In this document: positions 16,064 through 25,466 of the stretch, piece by piece
Layout: each line of letters opens with the position of its first letter
Numbering within the stretch: the stretch's first letter is position 1
NCBI GenBank assembly: GCA_040879165.1
Contig: JBBDKV010000013.1
Coordinates: 62,001 to 126,000, forward strand
DNA from: JBBDKV01 sp040879165
GTDB taxonomy: Bacteria > Patescibacteriota > Microgenomatia > UBA1400 > PJMF01
Length of the DNA stretch: 64,000 nt
Direction: 5' to 3'
Notes under the pieces: model-generated
What the model was told of the DNA's origin: nothing
Databases searched by the model: none
What the model saw: only the letters and a program-made list of their open reading frames with translations
Translations under genes and position numbers: made by a program

Positions 16064-18052
16064 CTACTCATTGACCACTTCGCCCTCTTCGGCGTCGCTT
16101 TTGTCGTTGTTTTTCTTGGTCTTACCATTTTTAGCTTTAGCAGTCTTGCCTTCAGCTTTTGCTGATTCTGCTGAACCCTCATCAGCTCCCTGAGCGCCTG
16201 CTGCTGCTTCTGCTCCCTGAGCATCAGCCGGCTGCTCCTTCTGCATCACTTCACCGATTTTTTGAGCAGACTTGAACATTTCTTCAGTTGCTTTGTCTAA
16301 CTCTTCTTTGGTTGCTGAATCTTGAGCTGCTAATTCTTTCAATTTTTTAACGTCCTTTTCAATCTGCTCCTTGTCTGCAGCTTCCAGTTTGTCACCATAC
16401 TCTTTGAGTTGTTTTTCAATCTCGAAAGAAACGCTATCAGCATGATTACGTGCTTCAACAAGCTCTCGCTTGGCTTTGTCGTCAGCCGCATGCTTCTCAG
16501 CATCAGTCTTCATCTTCTCAACTTCTTCTTCAGAAAGATTGGTCGAGTTCTGAATGGTAATTTTCTGCTCTTTATTGGTATTCTTTTCCTTGGCTGTTAC
16601 GTTAAGAATGCCATTGGAGTCAATGTCAAACGTAACTTCAACCTGCGGCACACCTCGAAGTGCAGGGGGGATGCCGTCTAAAATAAAACGACCCAACGAA
16701 CGATTGTCTGCCGCCATTTCTCGCTCACCTTGCAAGACATTAATCTCAACTTGAGTTTGATTATCTGCAGCGGTAGAAAAAGTCTGAGATTTAGTAGTTG
16801 GAATAGTCGTATTGCGGTCAATCAATGGAGTACGAACGCCGCCCATTGTTTCCAAGCCCAGAGTCAGTGGAGTAACATCTAACAACACCACATCCTTGAC
16901 GTCACCACCAATGACACCGGCTTGAATTGCAGCGCCGATTGCTACTACTTCATCTGGATTAACGCCTTTATGTGGAGCTTTACCGAAAAATTCCTTGACT
17001 TCTTCCTGAATTTTTGGCATGCGGGTCATACCACCAACCAAAACAATATCAGAAATATCTTTGGTCTCAATTTTTGCATCCTTCATGGCCTTGCGAACAG
17101 GCTCAAAACTCTGTTTAACCAGATCACTGACCAATTCTTCAAGCTTGGCTCGCGTTAATGTCAGTGTCAAATGGAGCGCCTGACCATCTTCACCTTGAGT
17201 AATAAACGGTTGATTAATTTCGGTAGTTTGGGCGCTGGAAAGCTCAATCTTAGCTTTTTCAGCGGCGTCCTTAATGCGTTGTAGAGCCTGCGGATCTTTG
17301 GACAAGTCTTTGCCCTGATCCTTTTTAAATTCAGCAATAATCCACTCAATAATTTTGCTGTCAAAATCATCTCCTCCGAGGAAGGTGTCGCCATTAGTCG
17401 CTTTAACTTCAAAAACACCATCGCCAATTTCCAAAATGGAAATGTCAAACGTGCCACCACCCAAGTCATAGACTGCAATGGTCGAACTACCTTTTTTATC
17501 AAGACCATAAGCAAGCGCAGCCGCTGTTGGCTCATTAACTATCCGCTCAACTGTCAGGCCCGCAATTTCACCTGCCTGCTTGGTTGCTTGACGCTGTGAA
17601 TCATCGAAATATGCTGGAACTGTAATAACCGCACGGGTTACTTCGCCACCCAAGTAGCTTTCAGCATCAGCTTTTGCTTTTGCCAAGATTTTGGCAGAAA
17701 TTTCTTGTGGCGTGTATTCTGTACCATCAATTTTGACCACAGTCATGCCATCTTTACCCTCACCAACGTCATAGGAAACGTGTTTTATAGCTTCTTTGAC
17801 TGCTTTTTCCGAAAGTTTGCGACCCATGAAACGCTTCACAGAATTAACCGTTTTCTTGGAATTCAAGACCATCTGACGCTTGGCGGCGTCACCAACCAAA
17901 GTGTCATCACCTTTAAACGCCACAATTGACGGGAAGGTATTTCTACCTTCTGCCGTTGCCACTACTTTTGGTGAACCACCTTCCATCACTGCAATTGCAG
18001 AGTTAGTGGTACCGAGATCAATTCCAATAATTTTTCCTGTTTGTGTTGCCAT
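16064..18052 (-). CDS. dnaK: Molecular chaperone DnaK (Hsp70)
   Basis: The 662-residue protein has nucleotide-binding-domain motifs GIDLGTTNSAI, YDLGGGTFDIS and VLVGGMTRMP, the DVTPLTLGLE linker and a substrate-binding domain with GERE. The C-terminal tail is long, Ala/Lys/Glu-rich and ends EEGEVVNE rather than the common EEV-like end. The ATG at 18052 is preceded by AAAGGA; a GTG four codons earlier also fits the frame. Together with GrpE and a J protein it folds and refolds proteins. Its promoter carries a CIRCE-like operator. Confidence 0.97.
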   Translation of the reverse strand: MATQTGKIIGIDLGTTNSAIAVMEGGSPKVVATAEGRNTFPSIVAFKGDDTLVGDAAKRQMVLNSKKTVNSVKRFMGRKLSEKAVKEAIKHVSYDVGEGKDGMTVVKIDGTEYTPQEISAKILAKAKADAESYLGGEVTRAVITVPAYFDDSQRQATKQAGEIAGLTVERIVNEPTAAALAYGLDKKGSSTIAVYDLGGGTFDISILEIGDGVFEVKATNGDTFLGGDDFDSKIIEWIIAEFKKDQGKDLSKDPQALQRIKDAAEKAKIELSSAQTTEINQPFITQGEDGQALHLTLTLTRAKLEELVSDLVKQSFEPVRKAMKDAKIETKDISDIVLVGGMTRMPKIQEEVKEFFGKAPHKGVNPDEVVAIGAAIQAGVIGGDVKDVVLLDVTPLTLGLETMGGVRTPLIDRNTTIPTTKSQTFSTAADNQTQVEINVLQGEREMAADNRSLGRFILDGIPPALRGVPQVEVTFDIDSNGILNVTAKEKNTNKEQKITIQNSTNLSEEEVEKMKTDAEKHAADDKAKRELVEARNHADSVSFEIEKQLKEYGDKLEAADKEQIEKDVKKLKELAAQDSATKEELDKATEEMFKSAQKIGEVMQKEQPADAQGAEAAAGAQGADEGSAESAKAEGKTAKAKNGKTKKNNDKSDAEEGEVVNE

Positions 18053-18100
18053 GTGTCCTTTCACTGGTCAAATATACTGTTAATTTTAGCGATTATAGTT

Positions 18101-18140
18101 AGTGTAACAAATATTAGCAGTTGAGTCAATAGACTGCTAA
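18101..18140 (-). promoter_or_regulatory. dnaK promoter overlapped by a CIRCE-like operator (18114-18140)
   Basis: The operator reads TTAGCAGTC-N9-AACTGCTAA, with perfect arms TTAGCAGT/ACTGCTAA, against the canonical TTAGCACTC-N9-GAGTGCTAA. A TTGACT inside the operator and TACACT 17 bases downstream form the promoter, so HrcA bound here would block initiation. Confidence 0.8.
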
Positions 18141-18164
18141 GAACTTCTAATTGGTCAAGTATTC

Positions 18165-18659
18165 TCAAGCTCCAAGCACCACCTTGGCATGTTGGATCAC
18201 TTTGCCGTTCAACTGATATCCTTGCTTCACAATTTTGATCACAACAGCCTCAGATTCGGCTACGCCGTCCTCAATTTCAACCACTTCCATCTTTTCCAGA
18301 TCATACGGCTGACCCAGGACTTGCAACTGCTCAAGACCATGCTCAGAAAGCGTTTTCCAAAGCTGTTCTGTGACCATTAATAAACCCTTGTCCTGCAACT
18401 GGTTTGCTGCCATATCCAGATGATCAAGTGGTTGGAGAAGATCTTGAATCAGTGCTTGTTCGGCATACTGCACCAGGTTTTGGCGCTCTTCTGCAGTGCG
18501 ACGAACCAAGTTTGCATAGTCAGCCTGAGAACGACGTTGCGCCTCCTGACAATTCTGAACTTGCTGCTGCAGGACAACTAGTTGTTCTTGCAGCGCTTGA
18601 GGCGAATCCTCAGCCTTTTTAGTTTTTGCGGTTTTTTTGACTGGTGGTTGCTGTGACAT
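18165..18659 (-). CDS. grpE: GrpE nucleotide exchange factor
   Basis: The 164-residue protein begins with a Lys-rich disordered start, then a long coiled coil (QEQLVVLQQQVQNCQEAQRR), then YANLVRRTAEERQN and the beta domain near the end (GYQLNGKVIQHAKVVL), the GrpE signature region. It exchanges nucleotide on DnaK. It lies between hrcA and dnaK and is probably read from the hrcA promoter. Confidence 0.92.
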   Translation of the reverse strand: MSQQPPVKKTAKTKKAEDSPQALQEQLVVLQQQVQNCQEAQRRSQADYANLVRRTAEERQNLVQYAEQALIQDLLQPLDHLDMAANQLQDKGLLMVTEQLWKTLSEHGLEQLQVLGQPYDLEKMEVVEIEDGVAESEAVVIKIVKQGYQLNGKVIQHAKVVLGA

Positions 18660-18716
18660 AGGCGTTATTGTCTGTATTTTCTACCAACTGTCAAGATTAC
18701 TTTTGTTTTTTGAAAG

Positions 18717-19439
18717 CTAATCGGTCATTTCCTTAACCAAGGAACGAACGTAGCGTACTATTGGAATGATGTATGGATAATCAAATCGACTTGATCCAAT
18801 CACTCCGATACGACAATTTTTTCCTCTCAAAATAAACGAAGTATGGATCACTCCAATTGGCTCAAGAAATTTGTTTCCAAGCTCTTGACCATAAATAACC
18901 TGTATCTGATTGTCACTAACATTGGTTGCAAACATTTCTTCTAAAGTATGAATTTCTTCAATCAGTTGCAAGACGTTGCGCATCACTTGAATGTCATAAA
19001 ACTCTGGCATATTAAGCAAGTTTGCATACCCTGAGTGATACACACGGCGATTATCTATCACTGAAATACCCAAGGCGTGTGATTTATCTGCCAAAACGTG
19101 TGTAATTTCACTCAATAAATCATCTACTACATCTCGAGTATGCCAAATTTTTTCTTTAGCTGAGACCTCGTCGGCGACGGACAACTCTTTTTCTTTCATC
19201 AATTCGTTGATATACAGCTTCATTGCCCGAGGAGTTGGCAATCGTCCAGAGCTCGTGTGTGATTTGTTAAGATAGCCTTGTTTGGTCAGGTGTACCATTT
19301 CATTGCGAATGGTAGCTGGAGAGACACCTATCGAGTACTTGCGGTCAATGGTGTCTGAACCCACTGGCTCCGCAGTCTCAATGAACTCTTGAATAATGGC
19401 ACGCAGAATTTGAATTTGACGAGCACTTAAATCAATCAT
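18717..19439 (-). CDS. hrcA: Heat-inducible repressor HrcA, short form
   Basis: This 240-residue protein has an N-terminal winged helix (ILRAIIQEFIETAEPVGSDT, VSPATIRNEMVHLTKQGYL, SSGRLPTPRAMKLYI) followed by a GAF-like region ending near SRFDYPYIIPIVRYV. Most HrcA proteins have about 340 residues; the middle of this one is clearly shorter. HrcA binds CIRCE and is folded with the help of GroEL. Three CIRCE-like sites are present, before hrcA itself, dnaK and groES. It heads the hrcA-grpE-dnaK unit. Confidence 0.93.
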   Translation of the reverse strand: MIDLSARQIQILRAIIQEFIETAEPVGSDTIDRKYSIGVSPATIRNEMVHLTKQGYLNKSHTSSGRLPTPRAMKLYINELMKEKELSVADEVSAKEKIWHTRDVVDDLLSEITHVLADKSHALGISVIDNRRVYHSGYANLLNMPEFYDIQVMRNVLQLIEEIHTLEEMFATNVSDNQIQVIYGQELGNKFLEPIGVIHTSFILRGKNCRIGVIGSSRFDYPYIIPIVRYVRSLVKEMTD

Positions 19440-19471
19440 TCGAACAGCCTCTTAACCTATAATATACTATA

Positions 19472-19506
19472 TTAGCAATCATAGCGTGTCTTTGCTAAGT
19501 TGTCAA
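19472..19506 (-). promoter_or_regulatory. hrcA promoter with a CIRCE-like operator (19472-19498)
   Basis: A consensus TTGACA and TATGAT stand 17 bases apart on the minus strand. The operator TTAGCAAAG-N9-GATTGCTAA covers the spacer and the -10. The outer six bases of each CIRCE arm are kept and the inner three differ. It implies autoregulation of hrcA-grpE. Confidence 0.8.
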
Positions 19507-19576
19507 TGTTTTGTACAGCATGACAAAGCTCATAAACTCTGGTACGCTATTTTTAGCGCTTGTTACTAACTCTACC

Positions 19577-20989
19577 ATGCCCAGACTAAAATCCCAAACT
19601 AAACGCTTGCTTATTACCAAAAGCCTCATTTTATTATTGATTACTGCAACTTTGCTGGCGCTCTTGGTCAACGTCCAACAAATCACCGACCTACTGGGTC
19701 GGGCAACGGCTGAACCAGCAAATATCACTGTTAATACGCAAGCTATTATTGAACCCCTCCCTCGTCCATGGAGGAACCTCGCACAAGGAGGTGAGTCGGC
19801 AGACTGGCGAATGGAGCCAGTTGCCGAACATGTTCGCCCGCTTAACCCAGAGTACATCCGCATTGACCATGTGTTTGACTTTTACGATATAGTTCAGGGA
19901 AGCTCGGGGAATCTTAGTTTCGATTTTTCAAAATTTGATTTAATCCTTGATGATATTTTGGCCGTTGGCGCCAAGCCATACATCGCACTCTCGTACATGC
20001 CACCAGCTATCGCCGAAGATGATGTGGTATCAGCGCCTCGAAATTATGCAGAATGGCAGTTCGTTGTGCAGCGGTTGATTGAGCACGTCAGTGGTACCCG
20101 TGGCATTCCAGACGTCTACTACGAAGTGTGGAACGAGCCAGATTTGTTCGGGGGCTGGAAATATTACGGTAATCGTAATTATCTAACGCTTTATTCGTAC
20201 GCTGCTCAGGGTGCAAGACAGGCTCGGGTTTCTCAGCAATTTAAAATTGGTGGACCTGCCACTACACAACTCTATAAAAACTGGTTTGATGCTTTGGCAG
20301 AACACTCCATAGAAAATAACCTTCGACTTGATTTTTTAAGTTGGCATCGTTATAGCACTGACGTCAATGATTTTCGCCATGACATGATCAATGCACGAAC
20401 CTGGCTCCAGAGCTACCCACAGCTAGGATCTTCTGTAGAGCTGCACCTTACAGAATGGGGGCACGACTCCGCTAATCACGTCGGATATGACAATATGTTT
20501 GGAGCTGCCCATACAACAGCTGCTGGTATTGAAATGATTGGTGTGGTCGATCGGGCTTTTGTCTTTGAAATCCAAGATGGCAAAGATCCCGCCGGACAAC
20601 AACTGTGGGGACGTTGGGGTTTGATGACGCATAATGACGTTGGCTTGCGATTAAAACCTCGGTATCGAGCCTTGGAAATGCTTGAGGAACTTGCGCCTCT
20701 TCGCTTGGAAATACGCGGCAAGGGCACGTATGTAAAAGCTGTTGCTTCTCGAGATATTGATGGTCGAATTACGCTAGTACTCGTAAATTACGATGCCTGG
20801 GGGAGGAATCGCGAAAATGTCCCAGTAACTTTGACCAATCTTGAGAGCGGAGCATATACTGTAAGAACGCGTTCACTGAGCAATGCACCCACTACTCAAC
20901 AAATGACGGTTGAAGCCGATACACTCACCACCACTATTCCAATGTCTGCCCAAGAAATAATCTTCGTTGAAGTTACGAGTGCTTTTTAG
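19577..20989 (+). CDS. Membrane-anchored GH39-like glycoside hydrolase
   Basis: The 470-residue protein has one N-terminal membrane helix (SLILLLITATLLALLVNV) then a TIM barrel of clan GH-A. The acid/base Glu187 is in YEVWNEPDLFGG and the probable nucleophile Glu293 in LHLTEWGHD; a C-terminal beta domain follows. This resembles GH39 (beta-xylosidase or iduronidase-like) enzymes, though the substrate is unknown. The ATG at 19577 was chosen because a possible promoter (ATGACA, 17 bases, TACGCT) ends just before it; the frame opens earlier at 19511. It is divergent from hrcA and its end overlaps the convergent GT4 gene by 17 bases. Confidence 0.75.
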   Translation: MPRLKSQTKRLLITKSLILLLITATLLALLVNVQQITDLLGRATAEPANITVNTQAIIEPLPRPWRNLAQGGESADWRMEPVAEHVRPLNPEYIRIDHVFDFYDIVQGSSGNLSFDFSKFDLILDDILAVGAKPYIALSYMPPAIAEDDVVSAPRNYAEWQFVVQRLIEHVSGTRGIPDVYYEVWNEPDLFGGWKYYGNRNYLTLYSYAAQGARQARVSQQFKIGGPATTQLYKNWFDALAEHSIENNLRLDFLSWHRYSTDVNDFRHDMINARTWLQSYPQLGSSVELHLTEWGHDSANHVGYDNMFGAAHTTAAGIEMIGVVDRAFVFEIQDGKDPAGQQLWGRWGLMTHNDVGLRLKPRYRALEMLEELAPLRLEIRGKGTYVKAVASRDIDGRITLVLVNYDAWGRNRENVPVTLTNLESGAYTVRTRSLSNAPTTQQMTVEADTLTTTIPMSAQEIIFVEVTSAF

Positions 20990-22070
20990 CAGTTTTGACA
21001 AGCTTTTGAATGTTTTTCTTAAAAGCATTGACTGAAAATTTTTGAGCATGCTGATGAATTTTTTCAGGTACAAACTGTATATCTTCCGCTCGTTTAATCG
21101 CCTGCTGCAAGCCCGCTGCACTGAGCTGATCAAATAATACTCCGGTCTTTCCATCAATCACCGTTTCCTTGGGACCACCAGAATTGTGAGCAATCACTGG
21201 CACACCATAGCCCATGGCTTCAACGGGCACGATGCCAAAATCTTCATCCTCAACTGGATACAGCAGTGCTTGAGCGCCTGCGTACAGCTCAGAGAGTGTC
21301 TTGTCATCGACAGCGCCCAATAACTCAATGGTTGGGCCAGCTTGTTGCTTAAGCTGATGCAACATTTTGCCTTCACCAACTACTTTGAGGGGGAGCTTGA
21401 GTGAATTGCAGGCTTGAACAGCTAATTCAGGATGCTTTGCGAGCGCTAAACGATTGACATAGAGATAATAAGCCTGGTTGTTTCGCTGGGGAGATTTTTC
21501 TGGGATTCGAACTGGTGGATACACGATCACGCTATCTCGACGGTAAAATTTTTCGATACGAAAGGCTGTTTCTTGAGAATTAGCAATGAATTGATCAACT
21601 TCTTGTGCTACTTCAAAATCAACCATTCGTAAAAAATGATTAATCAACTGACCAGGAACGCGAGTCAATGGGTTAGACTGCCAATTTGACATGGTAGTGT
21701 ACCCATACAGTGAGCGAGCAGGCGTGTGACAATAACAAAGATGGACGCCATTGGGTACACGCACTGCTTTGGCAAAGTAGGCATTGGAAGAAGAAATGAC
21801 TACATCGTACGCTGATAAATCAAGATCTTTAAAATACTTGGGGGCCCATATGCGCAGCGGCGAATACAACTTGGTATGCCAGGGAATTTTACTCAACCAT
21901 GTTTCTCGCAAATCCCAATCTGCAAATTTTGACCAATGAATACCTAAGCCTTTTTGGTTAACAAAAGCGGTGTACACAGGAGCGTCGGGATACAGCTCAT
22001 GCAACGCCTCCAGCACTCGCTCTGCACCGCCGTACTCAGCCAAGTAATCATGCACTAACGCAATTTTCAT
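20973..22070 (-). CDS. GT4 family glycosyltransferase
   Basis: The 365-residue GT-B enzyme begins KIALVHDYLAEYGGAERVLE, has FIANSQET in the middle and the nucleotide-sugar site PVEDEDFGIVPVEAMGYGVP followed by NSGGPKETV near residue 305. HTPARSLYGY is common in WbaZ-like GT4 mannosyl or galactosyl transferases. It is cytoplasmic and likely adds a sugar to a cell-surface glycan. The ATG at 22070 was chosen over a TTG two codons earlier. It starts 8 bases after the exonuclease gene. Confidence 0.88.
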   Translation of the reverse strand: MKIALVHDYLAEYGGAERVLEALHELYPDAPVYTAFVNQKGLGIHWSKFADWDLRETWLSKIPWHTKLYSPLRIWAPKYFKDLDLSAYDVVISSSNAYFAKAVRVPNGVHLCYCHTPARSLYGYTTMSNWQSNPLTRVPGQLINHFLRMVDFEVAQEVDQFIANSQETAFRIEKFYRRDSVIVYPPVRIPEKSPQRNNQAYYLYVNRLALAKHPELAVQACNSLKLPLKVVGEGKMLHQLKQQAGPTIELLGAVDDKTLSELYAGAQALLYPVEDEDFGIVPVEAMGYGVPVIAHNSGGPKETVIDGKTGVLFDQLSAAGLQQAIKRAEDIQFVPEKIHQHAQKFSVNAFKKNIQKLVKTAKKHS

Positions 22071-22078
22071 ACACAATC

Positions 22079-23041
22079 CTAAAACAAGGCTTTTTGTATT
22101 CCCAGCTCGAACTCATCTTTTGGCAGTAGTGGGATGAGTGAGCGAAATTCAAAGGATTCAAATAATTTCGAGGCGGCTTCTTTGTCATAACTATCCACTC
22201 GACATGGCTCAAGAGTAAACTCAATCGGCACCTGCCGATCAATCGTCGCCAGCTCCTGGCTGAGGCGCGCTGCTTCTTCACCTTGCTGCAATTTGGTGAG
22301 CAGCGCGCCTTTGAGCACTGGATCTGCTGCTCCAGATGCGGTCACGGTACGGACTGCTTTGAACACGTTTTCAAGATTGGAATAGGTATCAATTAACTGC
22401 AAGGCTGTTTTTTTGCCCACACCCTTCACACCTGGAATATTATCTGAGGCGTCACCCATAAATGCTTTGAGATCAACCACCTGTTCTGGCGTGATGCCTT
22501 GTTTTTCCAAGACTATTGCTGGGTCATACTCGACAGACTCACTGGCTACACCTTTGCGACCATTGCGTGATCTACCCGGAATCCAAACATGAGTCTGGTC
22601 GGTCACCAGCTGTAATAAATCTTTATCTCCGGTGACAATAATGGTCCGAACGTTCTGATCCTGCTCAACCGCGGTTGCAATCGTTCCAATCAAGTCATCC
22701 GCCTCATAGCCCTCGACTTCAAATTGTGGAATGTTGAGCGTGCTGACTACTTGTTTGACATACTCGATTTGCGGCTTAAGATCATCAGGCATTTCGGGGC
22801 GCTGAGCTTTATATGCTTCATATTTTTTAACACGCAAAGTGGGTAGTTTGTGATCAAAAGCCACAGCGATGTATTCAGGTTCCAACTCATTGATGGCAGT
22901 CAATAAAATTCTCGAGAATCCATACATCGCATTAACAAGTTCTCCCGTAGCTGTAGTTAAAGGAGGAAAGGCGTGATAGGCACGATAGATGATACCGTGC
23001 CCGTCAAAAATTACGAACCGCTTCTGTTTTGAATTTTCCAT
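22079..23041 (-). CDS. Stand-alone 5'-3' exonuclease (PolA N-domain type)
   Basis: The 320-residue FEN-fold protein shows FVIFDGHGIIYRAYHAFPPL, GYEADDLIGT, VTGDKDLLQL and MGDASDNIPGVKGVGKKTA, which together supply the metal-binding aspartates and the H3TH DNA-binding turn. The C-terminus (KLFESFEFRSLIPLL) matches the point where PolA normally continues into its proofreading and polymerase domains, but the protein stops there. It would remove RNA primers or flaps. It is followed by the GT4 gene. Confidence 0.9.
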   Translation of the reverse strand: MENSKQKRFVIFDGHGIIYRAYHAFPPLTTATGELVNAMYGFSRILLTAINELEPEYIAVAFDHKLPTLRVKKYEAYKAQRPEMPDDLKPQIEYVKQVVSTLNIPQFEVEGYEADDLIGTIATAVEQDQNVRTIIVTGDKDLLQLVTDQTHVWIPGRSRNGRKGVASESVEYDPAIVLEKQGITPEQVVDLKAFMGDASDNIPGVKGVGKKTALQLIDTYSNLENVFKAVRTVTASGAADPVLKGALLTKLQQGEEAARLSQELATIDRQVPIEFTLEPCRVDSYDKEAASKLFESFEFRSLIPLLPKDEFELGIQKALF

Positions 23042-23047
23042 CCACCT

Positions 23048-23056
23048 ATTCTAACA
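23048..23056 (-). promoter_or_regulatory. Extended -10 promoter (TGTTAGAAT) for the 5'-3' exonuclease gene
   Basis: TGTTAGAAT on the minus strand ends 6 bases before the ATG at 23041, predicting a leaderless mRNA. The intervening AGGTGG is too close to the ATG to act as a normal ribosome binding site. Confidence 0.5.
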
Positions 23057-23104
23057 CCTTATTTGTAACCAAAAATTGGTTACAGCACTGACTGCATTGA
23101 AACA

Positions 23105-25051
23105 TTATTCGGAAATTTTATTTTTAGGCACACCCATGAGCGCTAAGAACTCATCGCCATCGAGAGATTCAAGTTCAAGTAATTTTTTAGAAACTGCATC
23201 CAGCTGCTTACGATGTTTTTTCAAAAGTTCCATCGCTCGCTTTTCACCTTGACTAATAATTTTGCGAATTTCAACATCTACTTCCTGCTGCAGAACATCT
23301 GAGATCTTCATCGGCTCACCCATAGCGCGAGTGTAGTTGCTGGTTTCATATTGAGGAGAAAAATTCATTGCCCCAAGCTCACTCATACCATAATCCACCA
23401 CCATCGCTCGAGCAATGCGAGTCGCCCGATCAATATCGCTACTGGCACCAGCAGTTAATTCGTTAAAAATTAATCGTTCTGCAGCTCGTCCACCAAGGAG
23501 TACCGCAATCTCATCGATCAGTTCCGATTTAGTAGTCTGCAATTTATCTCGTTCTGGCGGTGTCAACGTATAGCCCAATGCACGTCCACGAGAGATAATC
23601 GAGATGCGATGAACCGGATCAGAATGTGGTGAAACATGGGCAACTATAGCGTGTCCAGTTTCATGATAGGCAGTCATTTTGCGCTCTAGCACATCTTGCA
23701 AACGACGCTTACTTGGTCCTAGCTTCACTTTTAGTGAGGCTTCTTCAATATCAGGCATCCCAATCAACGCTCGACTCTCTCGAGCCACAGCAATCGCTGC
23801 CTCGTTTAGCATGTTTTCAATATCTGCACCTGAGAAGCCGACTGTTCGCTTCGCCACTTTCAACCAATCTAAAGCCTTGGCAAAGGGTTTATTCTTCGAG
23901 TGAATAGAAAGAATGTATTTTCGCTCTTCTAAATCTGGCAAATTAACAGTCACTCGGCGATCAAAACGACCAGGACGCACCAATGCTGGATCAAGCATGT
24001 CACCACGATTAGTGGCAGCCATTACGATCACATTATCATTCTGAGCAAAACCATCCATCTCAACCAAGATTTGATTTAGGGTCTGCTCACGCTCATCATG
24101 GCCACCCATACTGCCATGTCCACGAACCCGTCCAATGGCATCAATTTCATCAATAAAGATGATCGATGGCGCAATTTTTTTAGCCGTGGTAAACAGATCT
24201 CGAGCGCGTGACGCACCTACGCCTACCAACATTTCCATAAATTCACTGCCCGCGATGGAGAGAAATTGCACATTGGCTTCGCCAGCTACCGCTCGAGCCA
24301 ACAGCGTTTTTCCGGTACCACTTGGACCAACTAACAGCACTCCCTTGGGTGTACGAGCACCCATTTTGTGATATTTTTTAGGACTTTTCAGAAAATCAAC
24401 AATTTCCTCTAATTCTTTCTTTGCCTCATCCATACCGCCTACATCTTTGAACGACATGTTCTGTTTGCCTTTGATAAAAAGTTTTGCCTTGCTGCGACCA
24501 ATTCCCATGATGCCATCCTGCGCGCCACGAGCTTGACGAAGGAAAAAGAGCGCAAAGCCAACCATCACTGCAATCAACAACAGCGTTGGCAAAAATGCCA
24601 TGAAATACTCCATGAAACCCAAGTTCTGAATATCAAGATCAATGCTGGCAACATCAATATCTGCTGCCTCTAAAATCTGCAACAGCTGCTGACCATCTTC
24701 TTTACGAGTCACTGCTTGAGAACCATCCTCGTAAAAAGCACGCAGATCGGAGCCACTCACCTCCACTTTTTCTATTTTTTCTTCACGAATGTCACTCACT
24801 AACTGATTGAGAGTAATATCTTCGGCCTGACTGCGGGTGAATGCTGAAATTAAAAATGGCAAAAACAGTAGGAACAGCAGAAAATAAACGAAGCCCTTGT
24901 TAAAAAGTTTATTCAAATCAATTCGGAGCGTAAAAATCCGACTGGCCGATGCTTCTTTCTGCCGCCCCTTCTTTGGAGCATTTGGGCTTTCTTGCGCTGA
25001 CGATTTGTTTGTTTTTGAAGAATTGTTGTTGGTTTTGGATGATTCTGCCAT
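23105..25051 (-). CDS. ftsH: ATP-dependent zinc metalloprotease FtsH
   Basis: The 648-residue protein has a Ser/Asn/Lys-rich cytoplasmic start of about 50 residues, membrane helices at about 54-71 and 150-171, and an AAA domain with Walker A GPSGTGKT (242-249), Walker B IIFIDE and the second region of homology ATNRGDMLDPALVRPGRFDR. The zinc site is HETGH (463-467). It degrades misfolded membrane and regulatory proteins. The N-terminal polar extension is longer than usual. It ends the run trpS, tRNA-binding protein, ftsH. Confidence 0.97.
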   Translation of the reverse strand: MAESSKTNNNSSKTNKSSAQESPNAPKKGRQKEASASRIFTLRIDLNKLFNKGFVYFLLFLLFLPFLISAFTRSQAEDITLNQLVSDIREEKIEKVEVSGSDLRAFYEDGSQAVTRKEDGQQLLQILEAADIDVASIDLDIQNLGFMEYFMAFLPTLLLIAVMVGFALFFLRQARGAQDGIMGIGRSKAKLFIKGKQNMSFKDVGGMDEAKKELEEIVDFLKSPKKYHKMGARTPKGVLLVGPSGTGKTLLARAVAGEANVQFLSIAGSEFMEMLVGVGASRARDLFTTAKKIAPSIIFIDEIDAIGRVRGHGSMGGHDEREQTLNQILVEMDGFAQNDNVIVMAATNRGDMLDPALVRPGRFDRRVTVNLPDLEERKYILSIHSKNKPFAKALDWLKVAKRTVGFSGADIENMLNEAAIAVARESRALIGMPDIEEASLKVKLGPSKRRLQDVLERKMTAYHETGHAIVAHVSPHSDPVHRISIISRGRALGYTLTPPERDKLQTTKSELIDEIAVLLGGRAAERLIFNELTAGASSDIDRATRIARAMVVDYGMSELGAMNFSPQYETSNYTRAMGEPMKISDVLQQEVDVEIRKIISQGEKRAMELLKKHRKQLDAVSKKLLELESLDGDEFLALMGVPKNKISE

Positions 25052-25111
25052 AGTTTGAAGGTTTATTTCTCAAGATGCCTATTCTATCATGAGCAATTCA
25101 AAAAGATATGC

Positions 25112-25438
25112 TTAACGAACGAGTGTTCCTGGTGGTAGCGGTTTGACTGGCCTCAGCAATACTGCTGTACCATCATCACCGGCTAAGATCATGCCCTGAC
25201 TCTCCACTCCACGAAAGGTTCTTGGTTCTAAGTTTGCTAAATACGCCACTTGCCGGTCAAGCAAGTCTTCAGGAGCATACCACTCTCGAATTCCTGACAC
25301 AACCGTTCGCTCGCCCAACTCACCAACATCAAGAGTTAATTGCAGTAGCTTATCGGCATTTTCCACTACTGTTACTGCAGTAACAGTGGCAATTCTAATA
25401 TCTAACTTTGCAAAATCATCAAATTGAATAGTACTCAT
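25112..25438 (-). CDS. Stand-alone tRNA-binding OB-fold protein (Trbp111/CsaA-like)
   Basis: A 108-residue protein with the EMAP/MetRS C-terminal fold: FAKLDIRIATVTAVTVVENA, then LTLDVGELGERTVVSGIREW, NLEPRTFRGVESQGMILAG and a VLLRPVKPLPPGTLV end. It corresponds to the tRNA-binding domain attached to many MetRS proteins, here encoded alone. It may bind tRNA or assist MetRS in trans. AAAGGAAG precedes the ATG. It lies between trpS and ftsH. Confidence 0.88.
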   Translation of the reverse strand: MSTIQFDDFAKLDIRIATVTAVTVVENADKLLQLTLDVGELGERTVVSGIREWYAPEDLLDRQVAYLANLEPRTFRGVESQGMILAGDDGTAVLLRPVKPLPPGTLVR

Positions 25439-25466
25439 GCTTCCTTTCTACGTGTTGACCAATTAT

